Below, piece by piece: positions 22,218 through 33,130 of a stretch of 64,000 bases of DNA; positions within the stretch are counted from its first letter, which is position 1, and each line of letters starts with the position of its first letter. The translations under genes and the position numbers were made by a program. The DNA is from Lithobates sylvaticus. Lineage: Eukaryota; Chordata; Amphibia; Anura; Ranidae. A model generated the notes under the pieces. That model was given only the letters and a program-made list of their open reading frames with translations, had not been told where the DNA came from and did not search any database. The stretch covers positions 184,454,286 through 184,518,285 of the forward strand of contig CM053029.1 of the NCBI GenBank assembly GCA_028564925.1, given 5' to 3'.

Positions 22218-23557
22218 AGTAAAATCAAGCAGGTCCCTACAGCCCATCATTTTCAATATGAATCATCACTACCCATTAGAGTACAAGGTCACCGATTTTG
22301 CTGCCCCCCCATGTCTGATTTCTGATCTGCAAAAGTCATATCTCAGATCATGGTAAGCTTAGTCCTGCAATGAATGATATTCCATCTGACCACAATTTAT
22401 AGTCTAATCTAGACTCTCAAACTTTTAACACAGAGGAAACCTTGAAATAACTTTCCGGTTTTTAGGGAACCCCTGCTAAAAGTTACTGTATCTACAACTC
22501 ATGACACATATTAAAGTGTGATGGTCAGTGGGAAGAATGCTCCTTACACTTGTGGTCATTGGAAAGAAGATAGCTAAAAGGATCAATGCTGTGAGTCGGA
22601 ATGTATTTGAGAGGAAGAAATTGCTCAAGGAACTCCAAGCAATCTCTGGAGGAACCCTGGTCTAACTGTACAATCGCCTTTGTAATTCCCAAAACTATTC
22701 ATAGTAGGGAGAGGTGGAGAGGCAAGGGTGACATCACAATCTCCGCCTTATCCAATCAGAGAATGCCTTGTGTTCATTGAAAGAATATGAGGAGTTCTGT
22801 GAATGAGGGCAGTGCCAGGCAATTAACTCCTTGTGGTTACTATGCAGAAGTCACTGGATACAGTAGTAGTACTGACTATTACAGGAGATTTTCAGCTCCT
22901 CCAGCAGCCACCTGGGTATGAATTATACATACTTACAATATTGGTCCAATGGAATAAAAACCATACCTAGGACTTCAGCTTTAAGGATGGTGTCGTGGAG
23001 CACAGAAATTAGCCACACACATTTTTTTTGCATGCTGAAGGAACTTTCATGATTTTGCACATGCTCCTGCAGAACACAGATGTGACTGGGGACTAACACG
23101 CGTGTTTTTGTACACTGAGGCAGCCCACTGGTTGTGAACAGGTTATCAATAGATTAAAACACTGCACTGCCTTATAAAACATAAAGCAACTCAATGCACA
23201 CAGCATCTGAGTGCAACAAAGAACTGCACCATAATTGCATTATAGGGCACATATACAGCATGTTACTGTGTGATGATGAAGGGAGCATTGCCCAATTCTA
23301 GTGTTATAAGCCCCATATTCTCTGGCTCATTCAATGAAGTGGAGCAATGACAATTTGCAAAGTGCCATCATCAGCTTGTCAGTGATGGCATTCATCATCA
23401 GTAACAAGGCTGAGGCTGGTCATACACTGATTGAAATTCATCTGGTTCAGCAGAGATCGAACACATTTTGATCCGTGTGTGGTCACCTCCGCTCGACAGA
23501 AGTCATTATACTGCTCTCAGTGGGACAATGTATGATATATGGTTGAAGTATATAATT

Positions 23558-23675
<118 letters not shown>

Positions 23676-23954
23676 TACTTTATTTTTTTTATATATAAAT
23701 TTTTTTTTCCCCCATTGTACAATGTCCAAATACCTATTTTGAGATATAATTTACCCAAACTCTCATTGTTTATTAATTTTTTATTTTTCCTTTTCCTCTC
23801 TCTTTTTTAAAGATCATTCAGCACTCATGTTCTCATTTTTTGTATTATAACTTTGACATTCCCCTTTACGATTGACTGATTGTTTTTAATTATGACTCAA
23901 TGGAGGGGATACTGTATGGATATCAGATTGATATGAAAATCTGCTTCTGTTCTT

Positions 23955-24080
23955 TCTAGCCCTGATGAAGGGGGAGCTTGGACCCTCGAAACAAGGCTAC
24001 TTTTTCGGATTGTACGTGATTTTTAATGGAATAAAGTTGTATGTGGACCTCCTAGCATTGGAGTTGTATTTCAGTTCTCA
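23955..24080 (+). ncRNA. Degenerate hammerhead-like motif and flanking tail
   Basis: CTGATGA (23962-23968) and CGAAAC (23987-23992) flank a weak AGGG/CCCT helix II. TAGCC before and GGCTA after could form helix I, but the UH cleavage site is missing. Downstream is AATGGAATAAAGTTGTATG. It looks like the decayed 3' end of a Penelope-like element and is unlikely to be catalytic. Confidence 0.45.
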
Positions 24081-24299
24081 TTACATTATACTACCAGCAG
24101 GAAGGAGGGGGTGGTTCCTCTATTCCCCTCATTCTGTGGATGGAGGATCTGGTTTTTTTTTCCATTTGGAAGGAATTGAATGGCCAGCTTGACACTGAGC
24201 AGTAAACTGCCATTGACCTCCAGTCCAATATACTGACCTGCAATGAGCACCCTTCTCTCCTCCCCCCATAGAGTAAGTAGGTAGGTGTGGTAGACTTAC

Positions 24300-24599
24300 C
24301 TGCTTGTTGAGGTTGTGGACAGTGTCGGCGAGCTCCCCCTTCTGTTGGGAGAGGTGAAGTAGCTTAGTATTGATGGTGGAGACCTCTTCCAGCAGGGTGT
24401 AGAGCAGCCATCCTATACCGGCGGCTGTGGCAAGGAGCAGCCCATAGCGGACAATGGAGAGCAGAGTGTGGAGGAGCCCCGAGCCCCCCGGGGGGGACCC
24501 CGCTTTGCTGGCTTTGGGGTTCTTTTTGGGCACGTCGTTGGCCACAGCCGGCGGCTGGCTGTCCGTGGAATTGGCTTTCCTATGCCGGGCACCGGTCAT
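24300..24599 (-). CDS. CKAP4: CKAP4 (CLIMP-63) exon 1, cytosolic tail and membrane anchor
   Basis: This exon encodes residues 1-100. A short basic, Pro/Ser-rich cytosolic segment (1-42) is followed by a transmembrane helix (about 43-70, including YGLLLATAAGIGWLLYTLL) and then the start of the coiled coil (EEVSTINTKLLHLSQQ). The topology is type II, with the C-terminus in the ER lumen. The exon ends exactly on a codon (CAG) followed by GTAAGT, in phase with exon 2. Compared with human CKAP4 as I remember it (602 aa, ~106-residue N-tail with His/Pro/Gly/Ala runs), the N-tail is much shorter. No cysteine is present, so the palmitoylated cysteine known just before the membrane helix in mammals (Cys100) is absent. 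The start was chosen because no in-frame upstream methionine gives a better fit. Confidence 0.92.
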
Positions 24600-24800
24600 G
24601 GTGAATGGAGGGCTGAGCTCTGGGTTCCCCGCCGAGCGAGGTGCCGAGTCCAGAAAGAGTTGGTGAAGTTGTGGGGAGTGTAGAAAAAGTGTCCTCCCTC
24701 CTCCTTCTCCTCCCCCATCACACCCAGGCCGGCCCCTCTGTACGGGGATGAGGGGGAGACTGCCACGAATACACTCCCTCAGGAGCCTGTCCTAGGTGTG
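24600..24800 (-). promoter_or_regulatory. CKAP4 5' UTR and promoter region
   Basis: A GC-rich, CpG-containing stretch directly upstream of the CKAP4 start on the minus strand. No TATA box is evident. Such TATA-less GC-rich promoters suit a housekeeping ER gene. The exact start site cannot be set from sequence. Confidence 0.5.
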
Positions 24801-24984
24801 TGTGTGAGGGGAGATCCCGGATGTCACTCCACCTCATCATACGACGATCATCTAATGTCACCACTGACATTACTGTATATGGGGCTCCTCACACCTGGGT
24901 GTCTTTGCTGGACAGTTTTTGGTCCCACACACTTCAATGGGAGCACATAGCAATGCATGATGCATGAAAACACATTGAAAAATG

Positions 24985-25850
24985 TATTAACTAGTTGCTG
25001 CCCACATCACCATATGTGTGGTACCAAAGATAAATACACAATATGACCCCCGTCCTCTCTCCTCTTTTCTGCCAGCGGTGACCCCTGTCCTCTTTCCTGC
25101 CAGCGGTAACCCCTGTCCTACCTGCCAGCAGTGACCCCCCGTCCTCTCTCCTGCCAGTGGTGACCCCTGCCCTCTTTCCTGCCAGCAGTGACCCCCGTCC
25201 TCCCTCTTGCCAGCGGTGACCCCTGTCCTCTCTCCTACCAGTGGTGACCCCTGTCCTCTCCTGCCAGCAGTGACCCCCCATCCTCTCCTGCCAGTGGTAA
25301 CTCCTGTCCTCTTTCCTGCCATCGGTGACCCCCGTCCTCCCTCTTGCAAGCGGTGACCCCTGTCCTCTCCTACCAGCGGTAACCCCTGTCCTCTCTCTCA
25401 TCAGTGGTGACCCCTGTCCTCTCCTACCAGCAGTGACCTCTGTCCTCTCCTACCAGCAGTGACTCTCGTCCTCTCCTACCAGTGGTGACCCTCGTCTTCT
25501 CTCCTGCTTGTGGTGACCCCCATCCTCTCTCCTACTAGCGGTGACTCATATCTTCTGCCCTGCTAGCGGTGACCCCTGTCCTCCACCCTGCTGACTCCTG
25601 TCCTTGGCTCAGTTGACCCCAGTACACTGTCTTGCTGACTCCTGTACACTGCCCTATTGACCTCTATCTTTGGCTCTTCTGACCCCTGTTCTTTGCCCTG
25701 CTGAACCATGTGCTCTACCCTACTGACCCTCAGTACACTGCCTTTCCAATTCCTGTACAATCCCCTGCTAACCTCCCTTCCTCTGCCCTGCTGACCCCTG
25801 TACAATGCCCTACAAACTAATACCCTCTGTACAAAGCCCTTCAAACTGCT
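24985..25850. repeat. 27-bp minisatellite and degenerate extension, block 1
   Basis: From about 25040 to 25600 a ~27-bp unit (CTGCCAGCGGTGACCCC then TGTCCTCTC) repeats about 20 times. It then grades into a decayed version (GCCCTGCTGACCCCTG, about 25600-25850). The region from about 25480 to 25850 is duplicated at about 26434-26820. Long frames on both strands arise because the unit is a multiple of three. Confidence 0.9.
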
Positions 25851-26216
25851 GTCCCCATTATATCCTCTGCCATATTGACCCACGTACATTGCCCTGCTGG
25901 CATTCTATTATTGTTTACTGCTCCCCATCCTCACATCAGACAGGCAGGATCCAGCCCTGCGTTGACCCCTGAAATCTTCTCCCAGGTGCCAGGTTTTCAG
26001 CTTCCTTATTTGCCAGCAGGGATGATGGGACTCCCACGCATACACACAAGAGTCACTCATTCCAGCACACTGACACCATGCCAAGAATGAATAGTGATCT
26101 ACACATGCACTATTCAGCCTACATTCAAAAGAAAATTGCAGGTAAGTTGTTTTAATTACAGAAAAGACATAGCATGTCTGTTCTGTAATAAAAAGCTGCC
26201 TTTTTGCAATTTTCTC
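25851..26216. other. Unique spacer between minisatellite blocks
   Basis: About 365 bp of non-repeat sequence between the two blocks. No coding signal is seen. Confidence 0.6.
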
Positions 26217-26830
26217 TCTTCCAGCGGTGACCCCTGTCCTCTCCCGCCAGCAGTGACCCCCTGTCCTCTCTCCCACCAGTGGTGACACCTGTTCTCTCTT
26301 CTGCCAGTGGTAACCCCTGCCCTCTCTCCTACCAGTGGTGACCCCCATCCTCTCTCCTGCCAGCGGTGACCCCCATCCTCTCTTTTACCAGCGGTGACTC
26401 CTGTCCTCTTTCCTGCCAGTGGTGACCCCCATCCTCTCTCCTGTCAGCGGTGACCCCCATCCTCTCTCCTACTAGCGGTGACTCCTATCTTCTGCCCTGC
26501 TAGTTGTGATCGCTGTCCTCTCTCCTACTAGCAGTGACTCCTATTTTCTGCCCCCTGTCCTCCACCCTGCTGATTCCTGTCCTTGGCTCAGTTGACCCCA
26601 GTACATTACCCTGCTGACTCCTGTACACTGCCCTATTGACCTCTATCTTTGGCTCTTCTGACCCCTGTTCTCTGCCCTGCTGAACCCAGTGCACTACCCT
26701 ACTGAACCTCAGTACACTGCCTTTCCAATTCCTGTACAATCCCCTGCTAACCTACCTTCCTTTGCCCTGCTGACCCCTGTACAATGCCCTACAAACTAAT
26801 ATCCTCTGTACAATGCCCTACAGGTGGGCA
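26217..26830. repeat. 27-bp minisatellite, block 2 (duplicate of block 1 end)
   Basis: More CCAGCGGTGACCCC-type units, followed by a ~370-bp stretch matching 25480-25850 almost word for word (for example CTCTATCTTTGGCTCTTCTG). The offset is about 950 bp in direct orientation. Confidence 0.85.
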
Positions 26831-27137
26831 ATTGGGTAGTGATAAAAACATGGCTCAACTGCTTGCTTTTACCGCCCCCTGGCAACACACCGAGGCCGAA
26901 TGAGCCCTTAGAGTTGAACAAATGTTGCCTACATACACAAGCCATTATTCTTACTTGAAATTTGTGTCATTAGTGTATTTCTTCCTGGTCTGTGCAGTAA
27001 TCCACTATAAAAAATACTCCACTTTGCCTCAGTGCTCTGAGCTTCCTGAAATACAGACCGGTCACTGCTGCTCTCTCTCCTTGTGCAGGCTACTGGTCTT
27101 ATATCCGCCTCCTTCTGTAGTTTTCTGGCTGTAGTGG

Positions 27138-27386
27138 GACATGCCGGGTTCTTGGGGTACCAGACACAAAATGCAGTTCCATCCCTACCTGAAAAGCATT
27201 AGTACTTAGGAAGAGCTCTGATTTCAATCTGCAGCAAGCCTGGTAAACCAGGCCAGATTCAGCCTGGAGAGAAAATATTTCTCCTACTATACCAACTAAC
27301 TGGGAAAGGGGATCAGCGTTCTGTTCCTAAAAACTGATAAGAACAATTACTACACTTGATCTTAGCCAAAAGGTCGGGAAGCTGTA
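27138..27386 (-). pseudogene. Diverged U2 snRNA copy
   Basis: On the minus strand from 27386, the first ~55 nt match U2: GACCTTTTGGCTAAGATCAA followed by GTGTAGTA, the branch-site recognition box, then TTGTTCTTATCAGTTT. U2 normally continues AATATCTGATAC, but here it departs. About 180 nt further, CTGGTACCCCAAGAACCCGG weakly resembles the 3' end of U2. The copy is longer than the usual ~190 nt and lacks an Sm site in the right place. It is probably a retrocopy, or a repeat with a U2-derived head. Confidence 0.7.
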
Positions 27387-27615
27387 TCGGTCTATAACTT
27401 TGTACAAGGCTGCAATTATGTAAGATTATTTGCAGTGACAATGAATTGATACTATGGGGTCAATTCATTAATGTTTACTTCATTGGATAACACGCTCACT
27501 AAATTATTACATACGGTAAAAAAGTCAAATTCACAAACAAAATACAGATTATGTGGTATTTAACTCAATATGAAAAATGTGCTGGTAAATATCGTAAAAA
27601 TACATACAGTAAGCT

Positions 27616-28103
27616 GTTAAAGTGATTTTAAAAGCAGAAGGTTTTTTATCTTAATAAATTTTATGCATTAAGATAAAAGCCTTCTGTGTGCAGCAGACCC
27701 CCCCCCCCCCCCCAGCCCCCTAATACTTACCCGAGCCCATCTATATCCATGAGTGAATCGGCCGCCCTCCAGGACTCTCCCTCCTGATTGGCTGAGACAG
27801 CAGCGGCGCCATTGGCTCCCGCTGCTGTCAATCAAACTCAGCCAATCAAGAGAGAGAGGGGCCGAACTGCAGCTATGTGCCTGAATAGATAGACGGAGCT
27901 ACGGCTCGGCTTGGGTGCCCCCATAGAAAGCTGCTTGCTGTGGGAGCACTTGACAGGAGGGAGGGGCCAGGAGCTCCAGCCAGGGACCCAAGAAGAGGAG
28001 GATCTCGGCTGCCCTGTGCAAAACCTCTACACAGAGCAGGTAAGAATGACACGTTTGTTATTTTAATAGAAAAAAAAAACGAGACTTTACAATCACTTTC
28101 ATT
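27616..28103 (-). mobile_element. MITE family M1, reverse orientation
   Basis: The ends TTAAAGTGATTTTAAAAGC and GACTTTACAATCACTTT are inverted repeats. An internal AGCAGGTAAGAATGACACGT and the CAATCAAGAGAGAGAGG region match the other M1 copies in reverse. A C-run lies at about 27699-27713. Confidence 0.75.
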
Positions 28104-28129
28104 CCAATTCACAAACAGAACAGAAAGTA

Positions 28130-28610
28130 AAAAATAGATGCAATATTTATCACCCCCTCCCCAATAGCTGGTCGTTAAATGGGGTAATTTTGTGGGTAAT
28201 TCCATTGCCCTGGTGCCTCAGGGCTTTCAAAAGTGTAATAGGTCATAAGGATATTTTATGTGTAATTTATGTTCCTAGAACACCTGACGGTGCTCCCTGC
28301 ATTTTGGAGCACTCTATGTGGCCAGGCTACGAAAAATTCTCACACATGTGGTATCGCCATACTCAGGAGGTGTAGCAGAATGTATTTTGGGGTGTATGCT
28401 GTGTGTGATAAATAACTTGTTATGACAATTTTGTGTAAAAAAAAAATTAAAAAAAAATAATTTCTTAATTTTCACAAGAATTGTGGGAAAAAATGACAAC
28501 TTCAAAATTACAACTTCAAAAAACTCACCATGCCTCTTAATAAAAATCTTGGACTGTCTACTTTTCAAAAAGGGGTCAGTTGGATGGTATTTGTACTGTA
28601 CTGACATTTC
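28130..28610. repeat. Dispersed non-coding repeat fragment
   Basis: This stretch has the look of a high-copy amphibian repeat: GTATCGCCATACTCAGGAGG, an AACTTGTTATGACAATTTTG block, an A-run, and GGACTGTCTACTTTTCAAAA. I recognise the style but cannot name the family. No gene is seen. Confidence 0.45.
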
Positions 28611-28614
28611 AGGG

Positions 28615-29775
28615 CCTCAAGAAATGAGAGCCATAAGTGTCACTTACAACTCTACTTCCTCCGCTCCTCTTCCTTTCTCCATCGGGGTCCCCCAAGGTTC
28701 TGTTCTTGGACCTCTCCTTTTCTCAATCTACACCACCTCCTTGGGTCAGTTGATTGCCTCCCATGGCTTTCAATATCATCTCTACGCTAATGACACCCAA
28801 ATCTATCTCTCCACCCCCCAGCTCTCTCCATCTGTCTCCTCAAGCATCACTAACTTACTAGCAGACATACAGTATCAGTCTGGATGTCACATCACTTCCT
28901 CAAACTCAACCTTTCCTAAACCGGGCTCAGGATATTTCCTCCCCAGGTGCCAGTTCCCCTGATTTCTCTGTCAATATTAATGGCTCAACTATCAACTAGT
29001 CCCCCCATGCCAAGGTCCTAGGTGTAATCCTGGACTCCGAACTAACTTTTCAGCCCCTTATCCTAACGCTATCCAAAATTTTCCGCCTCAACCTCCGCAA
29101 CATCTCCAAGATACGCCCTTTCCTAACCAATGTCACCACAAATCTTCTAATCCACTCCCTGCTTATCTCTCGCCTTGACTACTGCAACTCCCTCCTCATT
29201 GGTTCCTCAATAGGCTATCCCCACTTCAGTCCATCATGAATGCTGCTGCCAGGTTCATCCACCGCACAAACCGCTCAGTGTCTGCTATGCCCCTCTGCCA
29301 ATCCCTCCATTGGCTGCCACTCAACCAAATAATTAAATTCAAGATACTAACAATAAGTTACAAAGCCATCCACAACCTGGCTCCCTGCTACATCATTAAC
29401 CTAGTCTCAAAATACCAAACTAATCGTTCACTCCTCCCAAGACCTCCTGCTCTCTAACTCCCTTGTCACCTCATCCCATGCTCACCTTCAGGACTTCTTC
29501 AGAATCTTTCCCATCCTCTGGAGTGCTCTAACCCAATCTGTCCGACTTTCTCCTACTCTGTCCACTTTCAGACGATCCTTGAAAACTCATCCCTTCAGAA
29601 AAGCCTATCTGGCCCCCACCTAACAACTGTACATTTATTTTCTCCATCAGCACATCCCCCACAGGGCTCTCTGATTCCTACTGTATTAAAGTGTATTGTA
29701 TTTGAACTGTCTACCCTCAAGTTGTAAAGCACTGCGTAAACTGTTGTCGCTATATAAATCCTGTATAATAATAAT
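28615..29775 (+). pseudogene. L2-type LINE, 5'-truncated reverse transcriptase and 3' tail
   Basis: This is the 3' half of a non-LTR retrotransposon. The RT block [13 protein letters not shown] is followed by the catalytic box [10 protein letters not shown] (normally YADDTQIYLS, so the first aspartate is replaced by asparagine). Later come SRLDYCNSLL, then SLHWLPLNQIIKFKILTISYKAIHN and the C-terminal conserved region, spread over several frames (at least two frameshifts, near 28940 and 29200). The 3' tail CTGCGTAAACTGTTGTCGC then TATATAAAT ends in (TAA)n, as in the L2/CR1 group. The endonuclease and RT start are missing. This copy is dead but relatively well preserved. Confidence 0.88.
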
Positions 29776-29928
29776 AGCCAATAATTTTAAGCAGTAGGTT
29801 TTTTTTGTAATTATATTGTTGAATATCAGGAATTTTTTTAAAGTTTAAAAGTTACTGAAATGTCCACTTTAAAGAACAAGTAAACCCAGCATTTCATATT
29901 CCTGATATGTGTCTGCTGTACTTGTATG

Positions 29929-30526
29929 CAGTGACGGCCCGTCCATAGGGGGCACACACGCACCGCCCCCCCTAACCATGCGCCTGGCCCCTAATCTACA
30001 TTTGGGGGTGATAGATGCATGGATTTCAATGTTTTTTTTTTTCTGAAGCACATGATTAGAGCCTGAGGGTGTGCTTGGAGTGCAGAGCACTGCGGCCGAG
30101 CCCAGCCAATTGTGTGACATTAGTGAATTAATATTTGCTAATGTCTTCCTGCTCCTCCTCCTGGCCAACCAGGAAGTGGGTCTTCTGATTGGCCAGGGAG
30201 TGGGGTGTGTCCGAATGTGAGCCGCGGCAGACTTTTTGGAAAAATAAACTCTGACCATCCTTATGTCCTCCTGCGCCATCCGTGCCTCAGATCTCCAGTG
30301 AGTCTCCATCCTTGCTCAGCCTGCCTCCCTCCATCCCCTGATTTATAACCAGTCGCCGACACCTCCTTGCCTGGGCTCTCCAAGCTGCCTAAGTGGGCAC
30401 TGGTGAGGCTGCAATGATCCAGCCCCCCAACAGTCTGAGGGACATTGAACTGGCCCTCTGTTTAAAAAGGACCCCTATTCCAAGGTAAGGCCATGGATCG
30501 CTGCCTTCCCTTCCGAGGTGTCGGGG
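29929..30526. mobile_element. Possible hAT element fragment
   Basis: Starts CAGTGACGGCCCGTCCATAG, a terminal sequence like many hAT elements. The matching right end was not found, so the extent is uncertain. It is non-coding; the minus-strand open frame has no recognisable domain. Confidence 0.35.
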
Positions 30527-30615
30527 GAGTTTTTAGGCGAGGCCGCGGCTTCGGCCTAGTCCACGGTGTCTGGCCTCGCGGACTAGGCCGAAGCCATGGC
30601 CTCGCCTAAAAACTC
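30527..30615. repeat. 35-bp-arm inverted repeat
   Basis: The arms at 30527-30561 and 30581-30615 match with two differences around a 19-nt loop. The arm carries GAGGCCGCGGCTTCGGCC. Flanking CCGAGGTG and CACCTCAGG extend the hairpin imperfectly. Confidence 0.9.
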
Positions 30616-31375
30616 CTGCCTGCAGCACCTCAGGACCAGCGCGGTGTGAGCGCCAGTCCTGGTGAAAAAAAAAATCTAAAAAAATAGATTTGCTGAAATT
30701 TTGAATCGATTTGACCTCTCAACTCGATTCAAGATTTAAATCGATTTTTTTTCCCCAGCCCTACTAGGAACCATGATCTGTCATCTCCTATAGTCAGTCC
30801 CCTCCCCCCACAGTTAGAACACACAGTCAGGGAACACAGTTAACCAGGGCCGGACTGGGAATAAAAACCAGCCCTGGAAAAAAATATCATACCAGCCCCA
30901 TAGCATTATTATACCAGCCCAGTATCATAATGTCATTATTTCCATGCATTTAAAGCACATTTGAAGAGTGTATTATATATACACATAGAAGGCATATATA
31001 TATATATATAAAAGCAAATTCCAGTTAAAAGTGGTAAAATTTGTCCATCGTCAAGGGGCACCCCAGGAACGTGGGGGGGGATTACTGATATAAGGGGGAA
31101 ACCTTTATATCAGTGCCCCTTTATATTATTGTGTTCACTCCCCCTTACATCAGTGACCCCCCCTCAGACTGGCCTGGCGGCGCTGTCACTGACCTCCTCT
31201 CAGGTGCACTGTGCACAGCTTAGTTAGATGGCTCCAGGTTGGTGGCTCTGGTTTTATCCTATAGTCTCCTCTCCACAGTCCACATACATCTGACTTCTCC
31301 CATGACCTCCATTATGGCGGCACTCCCACTCTTAACTACTCTCCAGACTCCCCCTCAGAGACTGCAGACAAGAGA

Positions 31376-31830
31376 TGATCAGAGGTTGCGGACATGATAC
31401 AAGTGATGTTTAGAGACTGAGGACAGAATACAAGAGATGGCTAGAGACTGGGGACATAATACAAGAGATGGCTAGAGACTGAGGACAGGATACAAGAGAT
31501 GGCTAGAGACTGAGGACATGATACAAGTAATGGCTAGACACTGAGGACAGGATACAAGAGATGGGTAGAGACTGACAGGATACAAGAGGTGGGTAGAGAC
31601 TGAGGACAGGATACAAGAGATGGGTAGAGACTGAGAACATGATACAAGAGATGGTCAGAGGCTGCAAGCATGATACAGTAGATGTCAGAGGCTGCAGACA
31701 TGATACAGGAGGTGTCGGATGCTGCGGGCATGGTACAGGAGATGGTTAGAGACTGAGGACATCATTCTAAAGATGGTCAGAGACTGCAAACATATAGTAC
31801 AAGAGATGGCCAGAGACTGCAGACATGATA
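31376..31830 (+). repeat. ~32-bp minisatellite inside hAT element
   Basis: Units read roughly GATACAAGAGATGGCTAGAG then ACTGAGGACAT. About 13-14 copies, 26 to 34 bp each, with the later copies more decayed. Confidence 0.9.
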
Positions 31831-31839
31831 CCAGAGATC

Positions 31840-32360
31840 AATGCAGTCTCATCAGTGCCCATCAAATGCAGTCTCACTGTGCCCATCAATGCAGCCTCGC
31901 CCATCAATGCAGCTTTGCCGTGCCCATCAATGCAGTCTCGCCGTGCTCATCAATGCAGCCTCGCCGTGCCCATCAATGCAGCCTCGCCATGCCCATCTTT
32001 GCAGCCTCACTGTGCCCATTATTTCAGCCTCACTGTGCCCATGAATGCAGCCTCACTGTGCCCACCAATGCAGCTTCACTTCATTGCAGCCTCACTGTGC
32101 CCACCAATGCAGCCTCTCTGTGCCCACCAATGCAGCCTCGCTGTGCCCACCAATGCAGCTTCTCTGTGCCCATGAATGCAGCCTCACTTTGCCCACCAAT
32201 TGCAGCCTCTCTGTGTCCCCCAAATGCAGCCTCTGTGTACCCACCACTGCAGCCTCCGTGCCCACCAATTGCTGCCTCTCTGCCCACCAATTGTAGCCTC
32301 TGTACCCACTAATTGCAGCCTCTTTGTCCACCAATTGCAGCCTCTGTGCCCACTAATGTC
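31840..32360 (+). repeat. ~23-bp minisatellite inside hAT element
   Basis: Units read roughly CAGCCTCACTGTGCCCATCA then ATG. More than 20 copies. Cys/Pro/Ala-rich open frames in all phases are artefacts of the repeat. Confidence 0.9.
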
Positions 32361-32385
32361 AGCTTCACCATTTTCTGGATACCAC

Positions 32386-32595
32386 GCAGCGCTCTCCTCC
32401 CTCTGTCCTCCTGCGCTCATATGTCACGGAGCTTGGTCTGTGTGCAAGGTCCCGCCCCCTAGACCGGCTTGTGTGATAGGCGGAACACTGATTCAATCTA
32501 CTATCACACGAGCCGGTCTAGGGGGGCGGGACCTTGCACACAGACCCAGCTCCGTGACATAAAAGCGCCGGAGGACAGAGGGAGGAGAGCGCTGC
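32386..32595. repeat. ~90-bp-arm hairpin inside hAT element
   Basis: Left arm 32386-32479 pairs with right arm 32501-32595 with few mismatches around a 21-nt loop. Matching words include GTGTGCAAGGTCCCGCCCCC and its reverse complement, and GCAGCGCTCTCCTCCCTCTG against CAGAGGGAGGAGAGCGCTGC. Confidence 0.92.
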
Positions 32596-33130
32596 AGTCG
32601 CCGCTCAGATCGGCCCCAGGGCAGGTGGCCTACCGGGAAATTTCCCGGTATCTCGGTAGGCCAGTCCAGCCCTGCAGTTAACCCCATTAATCACCCCCTA
32701 GTGTTAACCCCTTCCCTGCCAGTGACAAATACATAGTAATCAGTGCATTTTTTAGCACAGATCGCTGTATAATTGTCAATGGTTTCAAAAAAGTGTCCGA
32801 TGTGTCCGCCATAATGTCTCAGTCCCAATAAAAATCGCAGATCACCGCCTTTACTAGTAAAAAAAAAAATCTATCCCCTATTTTGTAGACGCTATAACTT
32901 TTGTGCAAACCAATCAATATACGCTTATTGCGATTTTTATTACCAAAAATATGTAGAAGAATACATATCGGCTTAAACTGAGAAAAAATTTGCGGATATT
33001 TATTATAGCAAGAAGTACAAAATATTGTGTTTTTTTCAATATTTTTGTTTATAGCACCAAAAATTTAAACCGCAGAGATGATCAAATACCACTAAAAGAA
33101 AGCTCTATTTGTTGTAAAAAAAGAACGTCA

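Larger units (their letters stand above)
30845..32674. mobile_element. 1.83-kb non-autonomous hAT element with 8-bp target duplication
   Basis: The termini CAGGGCCGGACTGG and CCAGTCCAGCCCTG are inverted repeats. They are flanked by exact 8-bp duplications, CAGTTAAC at 30837-30844 and 32675-32682, the hAT signature. The interior has no transposase. Instead it holds two different minisatellites and a giant hairpin, listed separately. A second left end of the same family is at 45178. Confidence 0.88.
30760..33130. mobile_element. TTAA-type (piggyBac-like) element relict split by a hAT insertion
   Basis: The sequences at 30760-30844 and 32675-33130 are collinear with 13720-14300 of the TTAA-flanked element (for example CTAGTGTTAACCCCTTCCCT and TATCCCCTATTTTGTAGACG). 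They are separated only by the hAT element. Both outer ends are missing. Confidence 0.75.

Noticed and set aside
24991-25401. Gly/Arg-rich repetitive minus-strand frame upstream of CKAP4
   Set aside because: It follows the 27-bp minisatellite, whose unit length is a multiple of three. It has no start context or flanking coding signal.
27331-27386. A functional U2 snRNA gene
   Set aside because: Only the first ~55 nt match; the Sm site and remaining stems are missing, and no snRNA promoter elements are seen.
31719-32312. 197-codon repetitive frame and its neighbours in other phases
   Set aside because: All three phases are open because the 23-bp array lacks stop codons. It lies inside a non-autonomous hAT element.
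31376-32360. Possible CRISPR-like array
   Set aside because: Direct tandem units without unique spacers, in a vertebrate genome; these are minisatellites.
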